DNA of 64,000 nt from Jejuia sp043557195 (GCA_043557195.1 CP121314.1:434001-498000), one strand, 5' to 3'; counted from the first letter of the stretch, positions 9,022 to 19,096 are shown. The notes: generated by a model from the letters alone, not told the origin. Program-made: numbers and translations.

Positions 9022-9040
9022 GGAATTCTAACTCTCAAGA

Positions 9041-9481
9041 ATGAAAGATAAAACTATAGATTACGTATTGCGAACCACCTGGCTAACAGTGAATAAGATG
9101 TATAATGAAGAGGCGTCAAAGTTTGAAACTACGATGGCAACAGGCTTTACTTTATTAAGCATTGATCCTGAAAAGGGTACGCCATCAACAGCCTTGGGTC
9201 CTAAAATGGGGATGGAAGCTACAAGCTTGTCACGTATACTAAAAACTATGGAAAACCGAGGATTAATAGAACGACATCCTAATCCTGAAGACGGTCGAGG
9301 TGTTTTAATTCATTTAACTGAATTTGGAAAAGAAAAACGAGATCTATCTAGAGAAAAAGTGTTAACATTTAATGAAACTATTAGAAAGCACATTCCTGAA
9401 GAAAAAATGAATCATTTCTACGAAGTTGCAGAAACAATAAATGAATTGGTTTGCAATAAAAAAATATATAACAACAAGTAA
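9041..9481 (+). CDS. MarR-family regulator of the beta-oxidation operon
   Basis: A 146-residue winged helix-turn-helix protein. The recognition helix lies in TSLSRILKTMENRGLIERH (about residues 65-85) and the wing in PNPEDGRGVLIHLT. It is 17 bp upstream of the 3-hydroxyacyl-CoA dehydrogenase gene and evidently the first gene of the operon. The long inverted repeat at its own promoter is a typical MarR dimer operator. I infer a fatty-acid-responsive repressor that releases DNA when an acyl-CoA or fatty acid binds. It is functionally comparable to FadR of Bacillus, which belongs to a different family (TetR). The ligand is not shown by sequence. Confidence 0.88.
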   Translation: MKDKTIDYVLRTTWLTVNKMYNEEASKFETTMATGFTLLSIDPEKGTPSTALGPKMGMEATSLSRILKTMENRGLIERHPNPEDGRGVLIHLTEFGKEKRDLSREKVLTFNETIRKHIPEEKMNHFYEVAETINELVCNKKIYNNK

Positions 9482-9498
9482 AAACTGTTTAAATAAGA

Positions 9499-11907
9499 AT
9501 GGGTAAACGCATTATAAAAAAAGTTGCCGTAATTGGTTCTGGCATAATGGGAAGCGGCATTGCTTGTCATTTTGCCAATATTGGTGTAGAAGTTTTACTT
9601 TTAGATATTGTTCCGAGAGAATTAAACGATATTGAAAAAGCTAAAGGACTATCTCTAGAGGATAAAGCAGTTAGAAACCGCTTGGTAAATGATGCACTTA
9701 AGGCATCATTAAAATCGAAGCCCTCTCCTATTTACCATCAAAAATTTGCGAGTAGAATTACAACTGGAAACCTTGAAGATGATATTTTAAAGGTAAAAGA
9801 TGTAGATTGGATTATTGAAGTTGTAGTAGAGCGTCTTGATATTAAAAAACAGGTTTTTGAAAATCTTGAAAAATATAGAACTCCAGGAACTTTAATTACA
9901 AGTAACACCTCTGGTATTCCCATTCAATTTATGAGTGAAGGTAGAAGTGATGATTTCCAGAAGCATTTCTGTGGAACGCACTTTTTCAATCCTCCAAGAT
10001 ATTTAAAGTTATTCGAAATTATTCCTGGTCCAAAAACTGACGCTTCTGTTTTAGAGTTCCTAAACGGTTACGGTGAACAGTATTTAGGCAAAACTTCAGT
10101 AATTGCTAAAGATACGCCAGCCTTTATTGGAAATCGTATTGGTATCTTCAGTATCATGAGTCTATTCCATACTGTAAAAGACATGGATATGACCATTGAG
10201 GAAGTTGATAAATTAACAGGGCCTGTAATTGGGAGACCGAAATCAGCCACTTTCAGAACTGTTGATGTTGTAGGCTTGGATACATTGGTTCATGTAGCTA
10301 ACGGAATTGCCGATAACTGTAAAGATGATGAGCGTTTAGAATTGTTTAAGCTTCCTGATTTTATATCAACTATGGTTGAAAACAAATGGTTAGGTAGCAA
10401 AACAGGCCAAGGGTTTTATAAAAAAGTTAAAGGTGAACATGGTAAAAGTGAAATTCTATCTTTAGACTTAAATTCCTTAGACTACAGAGCTAAAAAAAGT
10501 GCAAAATTTGCGACTTTAGAACTTACTAAAACTGTAGATAAAGTTGTTGATAGATTCAAAATTTTAGTTTCTGGAAAAGATAAAGCTGGTGATTTCTACA
10601 GAAAATCCTTTGCGCAATTATTTGCTTATGTAACCTATAGAATTCCTGAAATTTCAGATGAATTATACAAGATAGATGATGCGATGAAAGCTGGATTTGG
10701 GTGGGAACATGGTCCGTTCCAAATTTGGGATGCCATTGGTATTGAAAAGGGTTTAGAATTAATCAAAGCCGAAGGTTTAGAAGCTGCTGGTTGGGTTAAC
10801 GATATGGTAAGTTCAGGCAGCACTTCATTTTACACGGTTCAAAATGGTGCTACTTATTATTACGATATTCCTTCAAAAACACAAACTAAAATTCCTGGAC
10901 AAGATGCCTTTATCATTTTAGATAACATCAGAACATCTAATGAAGTATTCAAAAACTCAGGTGTTGTAATTGAAGATTTGGGAGATGGTATTTTGAATTG
11001 TGAATTTCAGTCTAAAATGAATACCATAGGTGGTGATGTTTTAGCTGGATTAAATAAAGCTGTTGATATTGCTGAAAAAGATTTTGATGGTTTAGTTATT
11101 GGAAACCAAGGTGCTAATTTCTCTGTTGGTGCAAACATAGGAATGATTTTCATGATGGCTGTAGAACAAGAATATGATGAATTAAACGCCGCCATAAAGT
11201 ATTTCCAAGATACCATGATGCGCATGCGTTATTCTGCTATTCCAACGATTTCTGCGCCTCATGGCATGTCTTTAGGTGGCGCTTGTGAATTATCAATGCA
11301 CGCGGATAAAGTAGTTGCAGCAGCAGAAACTTATATTGGTTTAGTTGAATTTGGTGTTGGTGTAATTCCAGGTGGTGCTGGTTCTAAAGAAATGGCATTA
11401 CGAGCATCGGACACCTTTAGAAAAGGTGATGTAGAATTGAATGTTTTACAAGAGTATTTCTTAACTATAGGTATGGCAAAAGTATCTACTTCTGCTTATG
11501 AAGCATTCGATTTAGGCATCCTTCAAAAAGGAAAAGATATAGTTGTAGTGAATAAAGACAGACAAATTGCTACCGCCAAAGCACATGCAAGACTAATGGC
11601 AGACGCAGGTTATACACAACCAGTAAAACGTAAAGACGTAAAAGTATTAGGCAAACAAGCACTTGGAATGTTCTTAGTTGGAACAGATGCTATGGAAGCT
11701 AGTAACTACATAAGTGAGCATGACCATAAAATAGCTAATAAACTTGCCTATGTAATGGCTGGAGGCGATTTATCTGAACCAACATTGGTAACCGAACAAT
11801 ATTTACTGGATTTAGAACGTGAGGCCTTTTTAAGTTTATGTACCGAACGCAAAACATTAGAACGTATTCAGCATATGCTAAAAACAGGTAAACCTTTAAG
11901 AAACTAA
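9499..11907 (+). CDS. fadN: 3-hydroxyacyl-CoA dehydrogenase / enoyl-CoA hydratase, FadN type
   Basis: An 802-residue bifunctional beta-oxidation enzyme. The N-terminal NAD-binding fold begins with GSGIMGSGIA (about residues 13-22) and is followed by the 3-hydroxyacyl-CoA dehydrogenase C-terminal domain (GNRIGIF near residue 210). The C-terminal half is a crotonase domain with GANFSVGANIG and SLGGACELSMHADK. The order dehydrogenase first, hydratase second, and the length match FadN of Bacillus subtilis rather than proteobacterial FadB, where the hydratase is N-terminal. It is followed after 3 bp by the thiolase gene, so the two are probably translationally linked. The expected reaction is hydration and oxidation of 2-enoyl-CoA. 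Confidence 0.94.
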   Translation: MGKRIIKKVAVIGSGIMGSGIACHFANIGVEVLLLDIVPRELNDIEKAKGLSLEDKAVRNRLVNDALKASLKSKPSPIYHQKFASRITTGNLEDDILKVKDVDWIIEVVVERLDIKKQVFENLEKYRTPGTLITSNTSGIPIQFMSEGRSDDFQKHFCGTHFFNPPRYLKLFEIIPGPKTDASVLEFLNGYGEQYLGKTSVIAKDTPAFIGNRIGIFSIMSLFHTVKDMDMTIEEVDKLTGPVIGRPKSATFRTVDVVGLDTLVHVANGIADNCKDDERLELFKLPDFISTMVENKWLGSKTGQGFYKKVKGEHGKSEILSLDLNSLDYRAKKSAKFATLELTKTVDKVVDRFKILVSGKDKAGDFYRKSFAQLFAYVTYRIPEISDELYKIDDAMKAGFGWEHGPFQIWDAIGIEKGLELIKAEGLEAAGWVNDMVSSGSTSFYTVQNGATYYYDIPSKTQTKIPGQDAFIILDNIRTSNEVFKNSGVVIEDLGDGILNCEFQSKMNTIGGDVLAGLNKAVDIAEKDFDGLVIGNQGANFSVGANIGMIFMMAVEQEYDELNAAIKYFQDTMMRMRYSAIPTISAPHGMSLGGACELSMHADKVVAAAETYIGLVEFGVGVIPGGAGSKEMALRASDTFRKGDVELNVLQEYFLTIGMAKVSTSAYEAFDLGILQKGKDIVVVNKDRQIATAKAHARLMADAGYTQPVKRKDVKVLGKQALGMFLVGTDAMEASNYISEHDHKIANKLAYVMAGGDLSEPTLVTEQYLLDLEREAFLSLCTERKTLERIQHMLKTGKPLRN

Positions 11908-11910
11908 AAA

Positions 11911-13101
11911 ATGAAACAAGCATATATAGTTAAAGCATATAGAACGGCGGTTGGAAAAGCTCCAAAAGGAGTATTTAGATTCAAACGAACAGATGAGTTA
12001 GCTGCTGAAACCATTCAATACATGATGGCAGCGTTACCTCAGTTAGATAAAAAGCGTATTGACGACGTTATTGTTGGCAATGCAATGCCTGAAGGTTCTC
12101 AAGGTTTAAATATGGCACGTTTAATTTCTTTAATGGGGTTAGACATCGTGGATGTTCCTGGTGTTACCGTAAATCGTTTTTGTTCCTCTGGAATTGAAAC
12201 TATCGGTATTGCTACTGCAAAAATCCAAGCTGGTATGGCCGACTGCATCATTGCTGGTGGGGCTGAAAGCATGAGTGCCGTTCCAATGACCGGATACAAA
12301 ACTGAGCTTAATTACGATATTGCCAAGTCTGGAAGAGAAGAATATTATTGGGGCATGGGTAATACTGCCGAAGCTGTTGCGAACGAGTTTAAAGTATCCC
12401 GAGAAGATCAAGATGAATTTGCATTTAATTCTCATATGAAAGCTTTAAAAGCGCAAGCAGAAAATAGATTTCAAGATCAAATTGTACCTATCGATGTGGA
12501 ACAAACTTATGTGGATGAGAATGGTAAGAAAGCTACTAAATCTTATACAGTGACTAAAGATGAAGGTCCAAGAAAAGGCACAAGTTTAGAAGCTTTAGCA
12601 AAATTACGGCCTGTATTCGCTCAAGGTGGAAGTGTTACTGCGGGTAATTCGTCACAAATGAGTGATGGTGCTGCATTTGTGTTGGTAATGAGTGAAGCTA
12701 TGGTTAAAGAGTTAAACTTAGAACCTATTGCAAGATTAGTGAATTATGCAGCAGCTGGTGTAGAACCACGCATTATGGGAATCGGACCAGTTAAAGCAAT
12801 TCCTAAAGCTTTAAAGCAAGCCGGATTAAAGCAAAGCGACTTAGAATTAATTGAATTAAATGAAGCCTTTGCTTCTCAATCATTAGCGGTTATCAGAGAA
12901 TTAGGACTCAACCCAGATATTGTAAATGTAAATGGAGGTGCAATTGCTTTAGGTCATCCACTTGGGTGTACTGGAGCAAAACTTTCAGTACAGTTATTTG
13001 ATGAAATGCGTAAGCGTGATATGAAAGGTAAATATGGTGCGGTTACCATGTGTGTAGGAACCGGACAAGGCGCTTGTGGAATTTTCGAATTTTTAAACTA
13101 A
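11911..13101 (+). CDS. fadA: Acetyl-CoA C-acyltransferase (3-ketoacyl-CoA thiolase)
   Basis: A 396-residue thiolase that splits 3-ketoacyl-CoA with CoA into acetyl-CoA and a shortened acyl-CoA. The nucleophilic cysteine is C91 in NRFCSSG. The conserved GGAIALGHPLGCTGAK and the C-terminal CVGTGQGACG with the second catalytic cysteine are present. It lies between fadN and the acyl-CoA dehydrogenase gene in the same order as fadNAE of Bacillus. Degradative rather than biosynthetic use is inferred from this context. Confidence 0.95.
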   Translation: MKQAYIVKAYRTAVGKAPKGVFRFKRTDELAAETIQYMMAALPQLDKKRIDDVIVGNAMPEGSQGLNMARLISLMGLDIVDVPGVTVNRFCSSGIETIGIATAKIQAGMADCIIAGGAESMSAVPMTGYKTELNYDIAKSGREEYYWGMGNTAEAVANEFKVSREDQDEFAFNSHMKALKAQAENRFQDQIVPIDVEQTYVDENGKKATKSYTVTKDEGPRKGTSLEALAKLRPVFAQGGSVTAGNSSQMSDGAAFVLVMSEAMVKELNLEPIARLVNYAAAGVEPRIMGIGPVKAIPKALKQAGLKQSDLELIELNEAFASQSLAVIRELGLNPDIVNVNGGAIALGHPLGCTGAKLSVQLFDEMRKRDMKGKYGAVTMCVGTGQGACGIFEFLN

Positions 13102-13124
13102 AAAAGACACTAAAAGAAAAATAA

Positions 13125-14936
13125 ATGGAAGCAACAGAAAAAGATATTTTAAGAGGCGGTCAATTTCTAGTAAGAGATACAGATTGCGAAGATATTTTTA
13201 CCCCAGAAGATTTCAATGAAGATCAGCTGATGATGAAAGAAGCTGTTACCGAATTTGTTGATAGAGAAATTTGGGCAAAAAAAGCACAATTTGAGCAAAA
13301 GGATTATGCCTTGACCGAATCTTGTATGCGTCAAGCGGGAGAACTTGGTTTCTTAAGTGTGGCTGTTCCAGAAGAATACGGCGGAATGGGTATGGGCTTT
13401 GTGGATACCTGTTTGGTATGTGACTATATTTCTGGAGCTACTGGATCGTTCAGTACGGCATTTGGTGCGCATACAGGTATTGGTACTATGCCAATTACAC
13501 TTTACGGTAATGAAGAACAAAAACAAAAATATGTACCAAAATTAGCTTCTGGCGAATGGTTTGGCTCCTATTGTTTAACAGAACCAACAGCTGGTAGTGA
13601 TGCGAATTCAGGAAGAACAAAAGCTGTACTTTCAGACGATGGCAAAACCTATAAAATCACAGGGCAGAAAATGTGGATTTCCAATGCTGGTTTCTGTAGT
13701 GTTATGATTGTTTTTGCTAGAATTGAAGATGACAAAAATATTACAGGATTTATTGTTGAATACGATCCTGAAAACCCAAATGGCATCACCATGGGTGAAG
13801 AAGAGCATAAACTAGGTATTCGTGCCTCTTCTACGCGTCAAGTGTTTTTTAACGAAACAGTTGTTCCTGTTGAAAACATGTTATCCACTAGAGGTAATGG
13901 TTTTAAAATTGCAATGAATGCCTTGAATGTAGGTAGAATAAAACTGGCAGCTGCATGTTTGGATGCGCAAAGACGCACTATTACAGAATCGGTAAAATAT
14001 GCCAACGAGCGTATTCAGTTTAAAACGCCTATTTCTAGTTTTGGTGCTATTCGTCAAAAAATTGCTGAAATGGCAACCAATTGTTGGGTAAGTGAAGCAG
14101 CCACTTACCGTGCTGCCAAAAATATTGAAGACCGTATTGAACTTAGAAAAAACAATGGTAAAGACACGCACCAAGAGGCTGAATTAAAAGGTGTTGAAGA
14201 GTATGCGATTGAATGTTCTATTTTAAAAGTTGCAGTTTCAGAGTTTGTGCAAAATTGTACAGATGAAGGTATCCAGATTTTTGGAGGTATGGGCTTTTCA
14301 GAAGAAACACCAATTGAATCTGCTTGGAGAGATGCCCGTATTGCTAGAATATATGAAGGCACCAATGAAATCAATAGAATGTTGAGTATTGGAATGCTTA
14401 TTAAAAAAGCTATGAAAGGTCATGTAAATGTTTTAGAACCTGCAATGGCTGTTAAAGAAGAATTAATGGGAATTCCTTCTTTTGATGTTCCTGATTATTC
14501 AGAGTTGTTTTCAGAAGAAAAAAATATCATCAAAAATCTTAAGAAATTATTCTTGATGGTAGCTGGAGCTGCACTTCAAAAGTATGGAGAAAAAATTGAG
14601 CAACAACAACAATTAATGTTAGCGGCCTCTGATATATTAATTCAGGTGTATTTAGCTGAATCTGCTATTCTTCGTGCTGAAAAAATGGCTAAGAAAGAAG
14701 GAGAAGATAATGTGAAAGAGCAAATCGCTATGGCAAAATTAAATTTATTCCATGCTATTGATGTTATAGAAACTGCTGGAAAACATTCTATCATTTCTTT
14801 CTCAACTGGTGATGAACAACGTATGATGCTTGTAGGTTTAAAACGTTATATAAAATACGTTAACATGCCAAATATTATTGAACTAAGACATATAGTTGCT
14901 GAAAAAGTAATTAATGAAAATAAATATTGTTTTTGA
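13125..14936 (+). CDS. fadE: Acyl-CoA dehydrogenase, FadE type
   Basis: A 603-residue FAD enzyme that makes trans-2-enoyl-CoA in the first step of beta-oxidation. The acyl-CoA dehydrogenase core covers about residues 25-420, with AGSDANSGRT and KMWISNAGF in the middle domain and the catalytic region IYEGTNEINRML near residue 410. A further C-terminal helical extension of about 180 residues resembles the very-long-chain and Bacillus FadE group. It is the last gene of the marR-fadN-fadA-fadE operon and is followed by a clear terminator. Electrons would pass to electron-transfer flavoprotein, which is not encoded in this window. Confidence 0.94.
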   Translation: MEATEKDILRGGQFLVRDTDCEDIFTPEDFNEDQLMMKEAVTEFVDREIWAKKAQFEQKDYALTESCMRQAGELGFLSVAVPEEYGGMGMGFVDTCLVCDYISGATGSFSTAFGAHTGIGTMPITLYGNEEQKQKYVPKLASGEWFGSYCLTEPTAGSDANSGRTKAVLSDDGKTYKITGQKMWISNAGFCSVMIVFARIEDDKNITGFIVEYDPENPNGITMGEEEHKLGIRASSTRQVFFNETVVPVENMLSTRGNGFKIAMNALNVGRIKLAAACLDAQRRTITESVKYANERIQFKTPISSFGAIRQKIAEMATNCWVSEAATYRAAKNIEDRIELRKNNGKDTHQEAELKGVEEYAIECSILKVAVSEFVQNCTDEGIQIFGGMGFSEETPIESAWRDARIARIYEGTNEINRMLSIGMLIKKAMKGHVNVLEPAMAVKEELMGIPSFDVPDYSELFSEEKNIIKNLKKLFLMVAGAALQKYGEKIEQQQQLMLAASDILIQVYLAESAILRAEKMAKKEGEDNVKEQIAMAKLNLFHAIDVIETAGKHSIISFSTGDEQRMMLVGLKRYIKYVNMPNIIELRHIVAEKVINENKYCF

Positions 14937-14980
14937 GTTTAAAACTCTAACAATTTCGTGTGACTAATTCAAATGTAAAA

Positions 14981-15013
14981 GGCGTCTCAAATTAAATTTT
15001 GAGGCGTTTTTTT
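14981..15013 (+). terminator. Rho-independent terminator of the fad operon
   Basis: CGTCTCAAA pairs with TTTGAGGCG (one T-G pair) around a short AT-rich loop and is followed by seven T. It ends the beta-oxidation transcript just before the M28 peptidase gene. Confidence 0.85.
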
Positions 15014-15038
15014 ATTAATTTAGTTGAAAATTCATGTT

Positions 15039-16370
15039 ATGAAAAAACTTCTATGTTTAACCCTCCTATTAAGTTTCAATTTCACCCATAGTCAAAATCC
15101 AAACGATATTTACAATATTATTGATGCTGTTTCAGCAGAACGCATTCAGAATGATATACAAACCTTAGTAGATTTTGGCACTAGAAATACCTTTAGTGAC
15201 ACTATTTCAGAAACGCGAGGCATTGGAGCAGCAAGACGTTGGATTAAGAAAGAGTTTAAATCAATTTCAAATACATGTGATAATTGTCTTGAAGTTTTTT
15301 ACCAAAAAGATTTTGTAACCAAAGAAGGTAATAACCGTGTGCCTCATGATGCGTGGGTAGTTAATGTTGTTGCTATTCAAAAAGGCACAAAATATCCAAA
15401 TCGTTATGTTATAATGAGTGGTGATATTGATTCTAGAGCTAGCAATACCATGAATTTTACAATCGATGCACCTGGTGCAAACGACAATGCGTCTGGTATG
15501 GCAGGAACTATTGAAGCGGCAAGAGTGCTCTCAAAATATAAATTTGAAAGCAGTATTGTTTATGTTGGTTTATCAGGAGAAGAACAAGGTCTATTTGGTG
15601 GCTCTGGATTAGCAAAATATGCAAAGGATAACAATTGGGACATTATAGGTGTTCTCAATAATGATATGATTGGAAACATTAAAGGTGTGGATGGTGTGAT
15701 TGATAATAGAACATTTAGAATTTTCTCAGAACCAGTACCGCCAACAGAAACTGAGAGACAGCGAAAGTTACGTCGTTTTTATGGAGGCGAAGTTGATGGT
15801 ATTTCAAGACAGTTAGCACGTTACATTCTTAAAAATACTAAAACATATATGCCCGAAATGAACCCTATGATGGTGTATCGTTTAGATAGATTTGGTCGTG
15901 GTGGTCACCATCGTCCGTTTAATGATCTTGGTTTTCCAGGTATTCGTATTATGGAAGCTCATGAAAATTATACGCAACAACATCAGGATATTAGAGAAGA
16001 AAACGGCATAAAATATGGAGACGTCATTGAACATGTTAATTTTGGATATGCCAAAAAGTTAACAGCAGTAAATGCTATTAATTTAGCAAGTTTAGCTTGG
16101 GCACCTCCTGCACCTAAAGAAGTTGCTATCGGTGGCGTTGTAGAGCCTTCAGCAAAGTTTAAATGGGATAAGGTTGACGGCGCTAAAGGTTATAAAATAT
16201 ACTGGCGAGATACCACCTCCCCGACTTGGGATAACAGTCGATATGTTGGTGATGTTTCAGAATTCACCTTAGATGGTATTGTTATTGATAATTATTTCTT
16301 TGGAATCGCTGCTGTTGGTGAAAACGGATTTGAAAGTACTGTGGTATTTCCTAATAAAGTCATGCGTTAA
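15039..16370 (+). CDS. Secreted M28-family zinc aminopeptidase
   Basis: A 443-residue exported metallopeptidase counted from the ATG at 15039. A TTG 15 bp upstream would add five residues but breaks the clean signal peptide (MKKLLCLTLLLSFNFTHSQ). The M28 co-catalytic zinc motif is visible: GANDNASGMAG, SGEEQGLFGG with the catalytic glutamate pair, NNDMIGN, and a late histidine in RIMEAHENY. The C-terminal 85 residues look like a fibronectin type III domain (KFKWDKVDGAKGYKIYWRD). There is no T9SS domain, so the periplasm is the likely site. It is followed 9 bp later by an M1 peptidase gene, and the pair probably digests peptides together. Confidence 0.92.
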   Translation: MKKLLCLTLLLSFNFTHSQNPNDIYNIIDAVSAERIQNDIQTLVDFGTRNTFSDTISETRGIGAARRWIKKEFKSISNTCDNCLEVFYQKDFVTKEGNNRVPHDAWVVNVVAIQKGTKYPNRYVIMSGDIDSRASNTMNFTIDAPGANDNASGMAGTIEAARVLSKYKFESSIVYVGLSGEEQGLFGGSGLAKYAKDNNWDIIGVLNNDMIGNIKGVDGVIDNRTFRIFSEPVPPTETERQRKLRRFYGGEVDGISRQLARYILKNTKTYMPEMNPMMVYRLDRFGRGGHHRPFNDLGFPGIRIMEAHENYTQQHQDIREENGIKYGDVIEHVNFGYAKKLTAVNAINLASLAWAPPAPKEVAIGGVVEPSAKFKWDKVDGAKGYKIYWRDTTSPTWDNSRYVGDVSEFTLDGIVIDNYFFGIAAVGENGFESTVVFPNKVMR

Positions 16371-16379
16371 ATTTTTAAA

Positions 16380-18026
16380 ATGATTCACTTCAAACATCTA
16401 CTTTCAGGAATATTAGTTTGTGCTTCTTTGTTGACTTATTCACAAGGGCTTTTACAAGAAAAGACAAATTTCACGAGGCAAGATACGCTAAGAGGAAGCA
16501 TTACACCCCAACGCGAATGGTGGGATTTAACTTATTATCATTTGGATATTAAGGTAGACCCTGATAAAAAATTTATCTCTGGCAAAAACACAATTCAGTA
16601 TAAGGTTTTAAAGGAAAATTCAATGATGCAAATTGATTTGCAATCCCCCATGACATTGCTAAAGGCTACCCAAAATGGGAATGAGTTGAATATAAGTCAC
16701 GATGGAAATGCACATTTCATTTCTTTAAGAGAGGTTCAAAATATTGGCGATGTGAATAGTATTGAAGTGTATTATGAAGGACAACCAAGAGAAGCTATAA
16801 GAGCACCATGGGATGGTGGTATTTCTTGGAAAAAAGATAAAAATGGTAATCATTTTATAGCGTCATCTTGTCAAGGCTTGGGCGCAAGTGTTTGGTGGCC
16901 TTGTAAAGACCATATGTATGACGAAGTGGACAGCATGCAGATAAGCGTAAATGTACCTTCAAAACTAACTAACGTTTCTAATGGCCGGTTACGACTTGTG
17001 GAACGTATCGGCGATACTAAAACATTTCATTGGATAGTAAAAAATCCTATCAATAATTATGGTGTAAATATCAATATTGGTGATTATGTGAATTTTTCCC
17101 AAGTGTATGACGGTATGGCGGGCAATCTTGATATGGATTATTATGTGTTAAGTTACAACTTAGAAAAAGCCAAAGAACAGTTTAACCAAGCGCCTAAAAT
17201 GATGAAAGCTTTTGAGCATTGGTTTGGGCAATACCCATTTTATGCTGATAGTTTTAAACTGGTTGAAGTTCCGTATTTAGGCATGGAGCATCAAAGTTCA
17301 GTGACGTACGGTAATAAGTTCAAAAACGGATATTTAGGTAAAGATCTATCAGGAACTGGGTGGGGGCTAAAGTTTGATTTTATTATTATTCATGAAGCGG
17401 GACACGAATGGTTTGCTAATAGTATTACGACTAAAGATGTTGCCGACTTATGGATTCATGAAGGGTTTACATCGTATTCTGAAAATTTGTATTTAGATTA
17501 TTATTTTGGAAGAGAAGCTTCGGCAGAATACGTTATTGGAACGCGCAAAAACATAAAAAACGATAGACCTTTAATTGGTTATTATAACGTAAACAAAGAA
17601 GGCTCAAGCGACATGTATTATAAAGGTGCCAATATACTACACACTTTGCGCCAGTTGGTTGAAGACGATGAAAAATGGCGACAAATGTTACGAGGTTTAA
17701 ATAGAGCGTTTTATCATCAAACTGTAACAACCCAACAAGTTGAAAATTACATAAGTGAAGCTTTTGGAAAGGACTTAACCGAGTTTTTTAATCAATATTT
17801 AAGAACCACCAAAACACCAACATTAGAATATGAAATTGAAAAAAAGACACTAAAATATAGATATACCAATATAGTTGATGGTTTTGATATGCCAATTCAA
17901 ATCAAAATAAATGAAAAAGAGCATTGGTTGTTTCCTAATTCAGAGTGGAAAACTTTAAAAGAAAAGTCAAAAATTGAATTTTTCGAAGTAGATAAAGACT
18001 TTTATATCTATTCTAAGCAAATTTAA
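16380..18026 (+). CDS. Secreted M1-family metallopeptidase
   Basis: A 548-residue gluzincin with an N-terminal signal peptide (cleavage probably after residues 20-22, LLTYSQG). Zinc ligands H338 and H342 lie in HEAGH, and E361 in IHEGFTSY, with the exact HEXXH-X18-E spacing of family M1. The exopeptidase loop usually written GAMEN is GMEHQ (301-305). The C-terminal helical domain is short, so it belongs with compact Bacteroidota M1 enzymes of about 540-620 residues. It forms a unit with the M28 gene upstream, and its stop codon is followed almost at once by the TTG start of the next gene. Confidence 0.93.
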   Translation: MIHFKHLLSGILVCASLLTYSQGLLQEKTNFTRQDTLRGSITPQREWWDLTYYHLDIKVDPDKKFISGKNTIQYKVLKENSMMQIDLQSPMTLLKATQNGNELNISHDGNAHFISLREVQNIGDVNSIEVYYEGQPREAIRAPWDGGISWKKDKNGNHFIASSCQGLGASVWWPCKDHMYDEVDSMQISVNVPSKLTNVSNGRLRLVERIGDTKTFHWIVKNPINNYGVNINIGDYVNFSQVYDGMAGNLDMDYYVLSYNLEKAKEQFNQAPKMMKAFEHWFGQYPFYADSFKLVEVPYLGMEHQSSVTYGNKFKNGYLGKDLSGTGWGLKFDFIIIHEAGHEWFANSITTKDVADLWIHEGFTSYSENLYLDYYFGREASAEYVIGTRKNIKNDRPLIGYYNVNKEGSSDMYYKGANILHTLRQLVEDDEKWRQMLRGLNRAFYHQTVTTQQVENYISEAFGKDLTEFFNQYLRTTKTPTLEYEIEKKTLKYRYTNIVDGFDMPIQIKINEKEHWLFPNSEWKTLKEKSKIEFFEVDKDFYIYSKQI

Positions 18027-18028
18027 AT

Positions 18029-18604
18029 TTGGAAGAATTACCAGAAATACATTTTGAGCGTGATACCGATTGGTATGATTGGTTATTACAAAATCATAGT
18101 ACAACGAAAGGTATTTATCTAGTTTTCTACAAATTAGAACTAAATATTCCCACAATGCGCTGGGAAGAGGCGGTAAAAGTTGCCCTCTGTTTCGGTTGGA
18201 TTGATGCTACAGTAAAAAGTTTAGGTAATGGTAAAAGGCGACAATACTTCTGCCCTCGTAATCCCAAAAGCACTTGGAGTGCTTTAAATAAAAAACATAT
18301 AAAAGCATTAGAAGCATCTGGATTAATTCATGAGGCAGGCTATAAAATGATCGAATTAGCAAAACAAACAGGAACATGGACTGCAATGGATGATGTTGAA
18401 AATGGCGTAATTCCAAACGATTTACAAAAAGCCTTTGATAAAAACCAACGTGCTTTTGAAAACTATCAAAATTTTGCACGAGGTTATCGAAAAAGCTACT
18501 TGTCTTGGCTAAATAGTGCAAAACGCGAGGAAACCAAACAAAAGAGAATTGCAGAAATCGTTACCCTTTGTGAAAGAAATATTAAATCAAGAGATAATTG
18601 GTAA
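18029..18604 (+). CDS. YdeI/OmpD-associated family protein
   Basis: A 191-residue cytoplasmic protein of the YdeI/OmdA group, with EAVKVALCFGWIDATVKSL near residue 50, SAWxALNKKHI-like SALNKKHIKALEASGLI near 90, and a C-terminal SYLSWLNSAKREETKQKR. The start is TTG at 18029, two bases after the M1 stop codon; no ATG is available before the conserved core, so this non-ATG start is probably real and coupled to the upstream gene. Family members have been linked to stress and bacteriocin resistance, but the biochemical role is not established. Confidence 0.8.
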   Translation: MEELPEIHFERDTDWYDWLLQNHSTTKGIYLVFYKLELNIPTMRWEEAVKVALCFGWIDATVKSLGNGKRRQYFCPRNPKSTWSALNKKHIKALEASGLIHEAGYKMIELAKQTGTWTAMDDVENGVIPNDLQKAFDKNQRAFENYQNFARGYRKSYLSWLNSAKREETKQKRIAEIVTLCERNIKSRDNW

Positions 18605-19096
18605 ATGATTAAAAGTGACGTTTTTGAAATAGGCTTATTAGATCAATACCATATCTATATTCCTGAACATATTATGCAACCTTTTGTAGATAAGAACGTA
18701 AAGCGCTTATTTATAAAAGTCTCGCATAATAATAAGTCAATCAATTTTTATGCAGCATTCGTAAGAGATAAAAATACTGACGATTATCGTATTATGTTTG
18801 GTAAACGGTTACAGAAGGAACTGGGTGTTTTACAAAACGATTATTTCCAGATTCAACTGTTTGAAAACACATCAAAATATGGGGTTCAAGTTCCTGAAGA
18901 GTTAGACGAAGTATTCAAGTTAGACCCTGAAGCTTTTAAAGTTTTTGAAACCTTATCCGCTGGCAAAAAGCGTAGTATAATTTATGCTGTTGCCAGATAT
19001 AAAACGAGCCAAACTAGAATTGATAAAGCTTTGATTATGTGTGAAAACCTTAAAAAAGGGCATTTAAATCCCTATACTATTTTGAAACACCAATAG
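18605..19096 (+). CDS. DUF1905 / YdeI C-terminal domain protein
   Basis: A 163-residue protein whose first 90 residues resemble DUF1905 (YAAFVRDKNTDDYRIMFGKR, KELGV) and whose end carries the YdeI/OmdA C-terminal helix pair (AGKKRSIIYAVARYKTSQTR). Its ATG follows the TAA of the preceding YdeI gene directly (TAAATG). Two adjacent genes thus carry related C-terminal helices with different N-terminal parts. The function is unknown; context suggests they act together. Confidence 0.75.
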   Translation: MIKSDVFEIGLLDQYHIYIPEHIMQPFVDKNVKRLFIKVSHNNKSINFYAAFVRDKNTDDYRIMFGKRLQKELGVLQNDYFQIQLFENTSKYGVQVPEELDEVFKLDPEAFKVFETLSAGKKRSIIYAVARYKTSQTRIDKALIMCENLKKGHLNPYTILKHQ

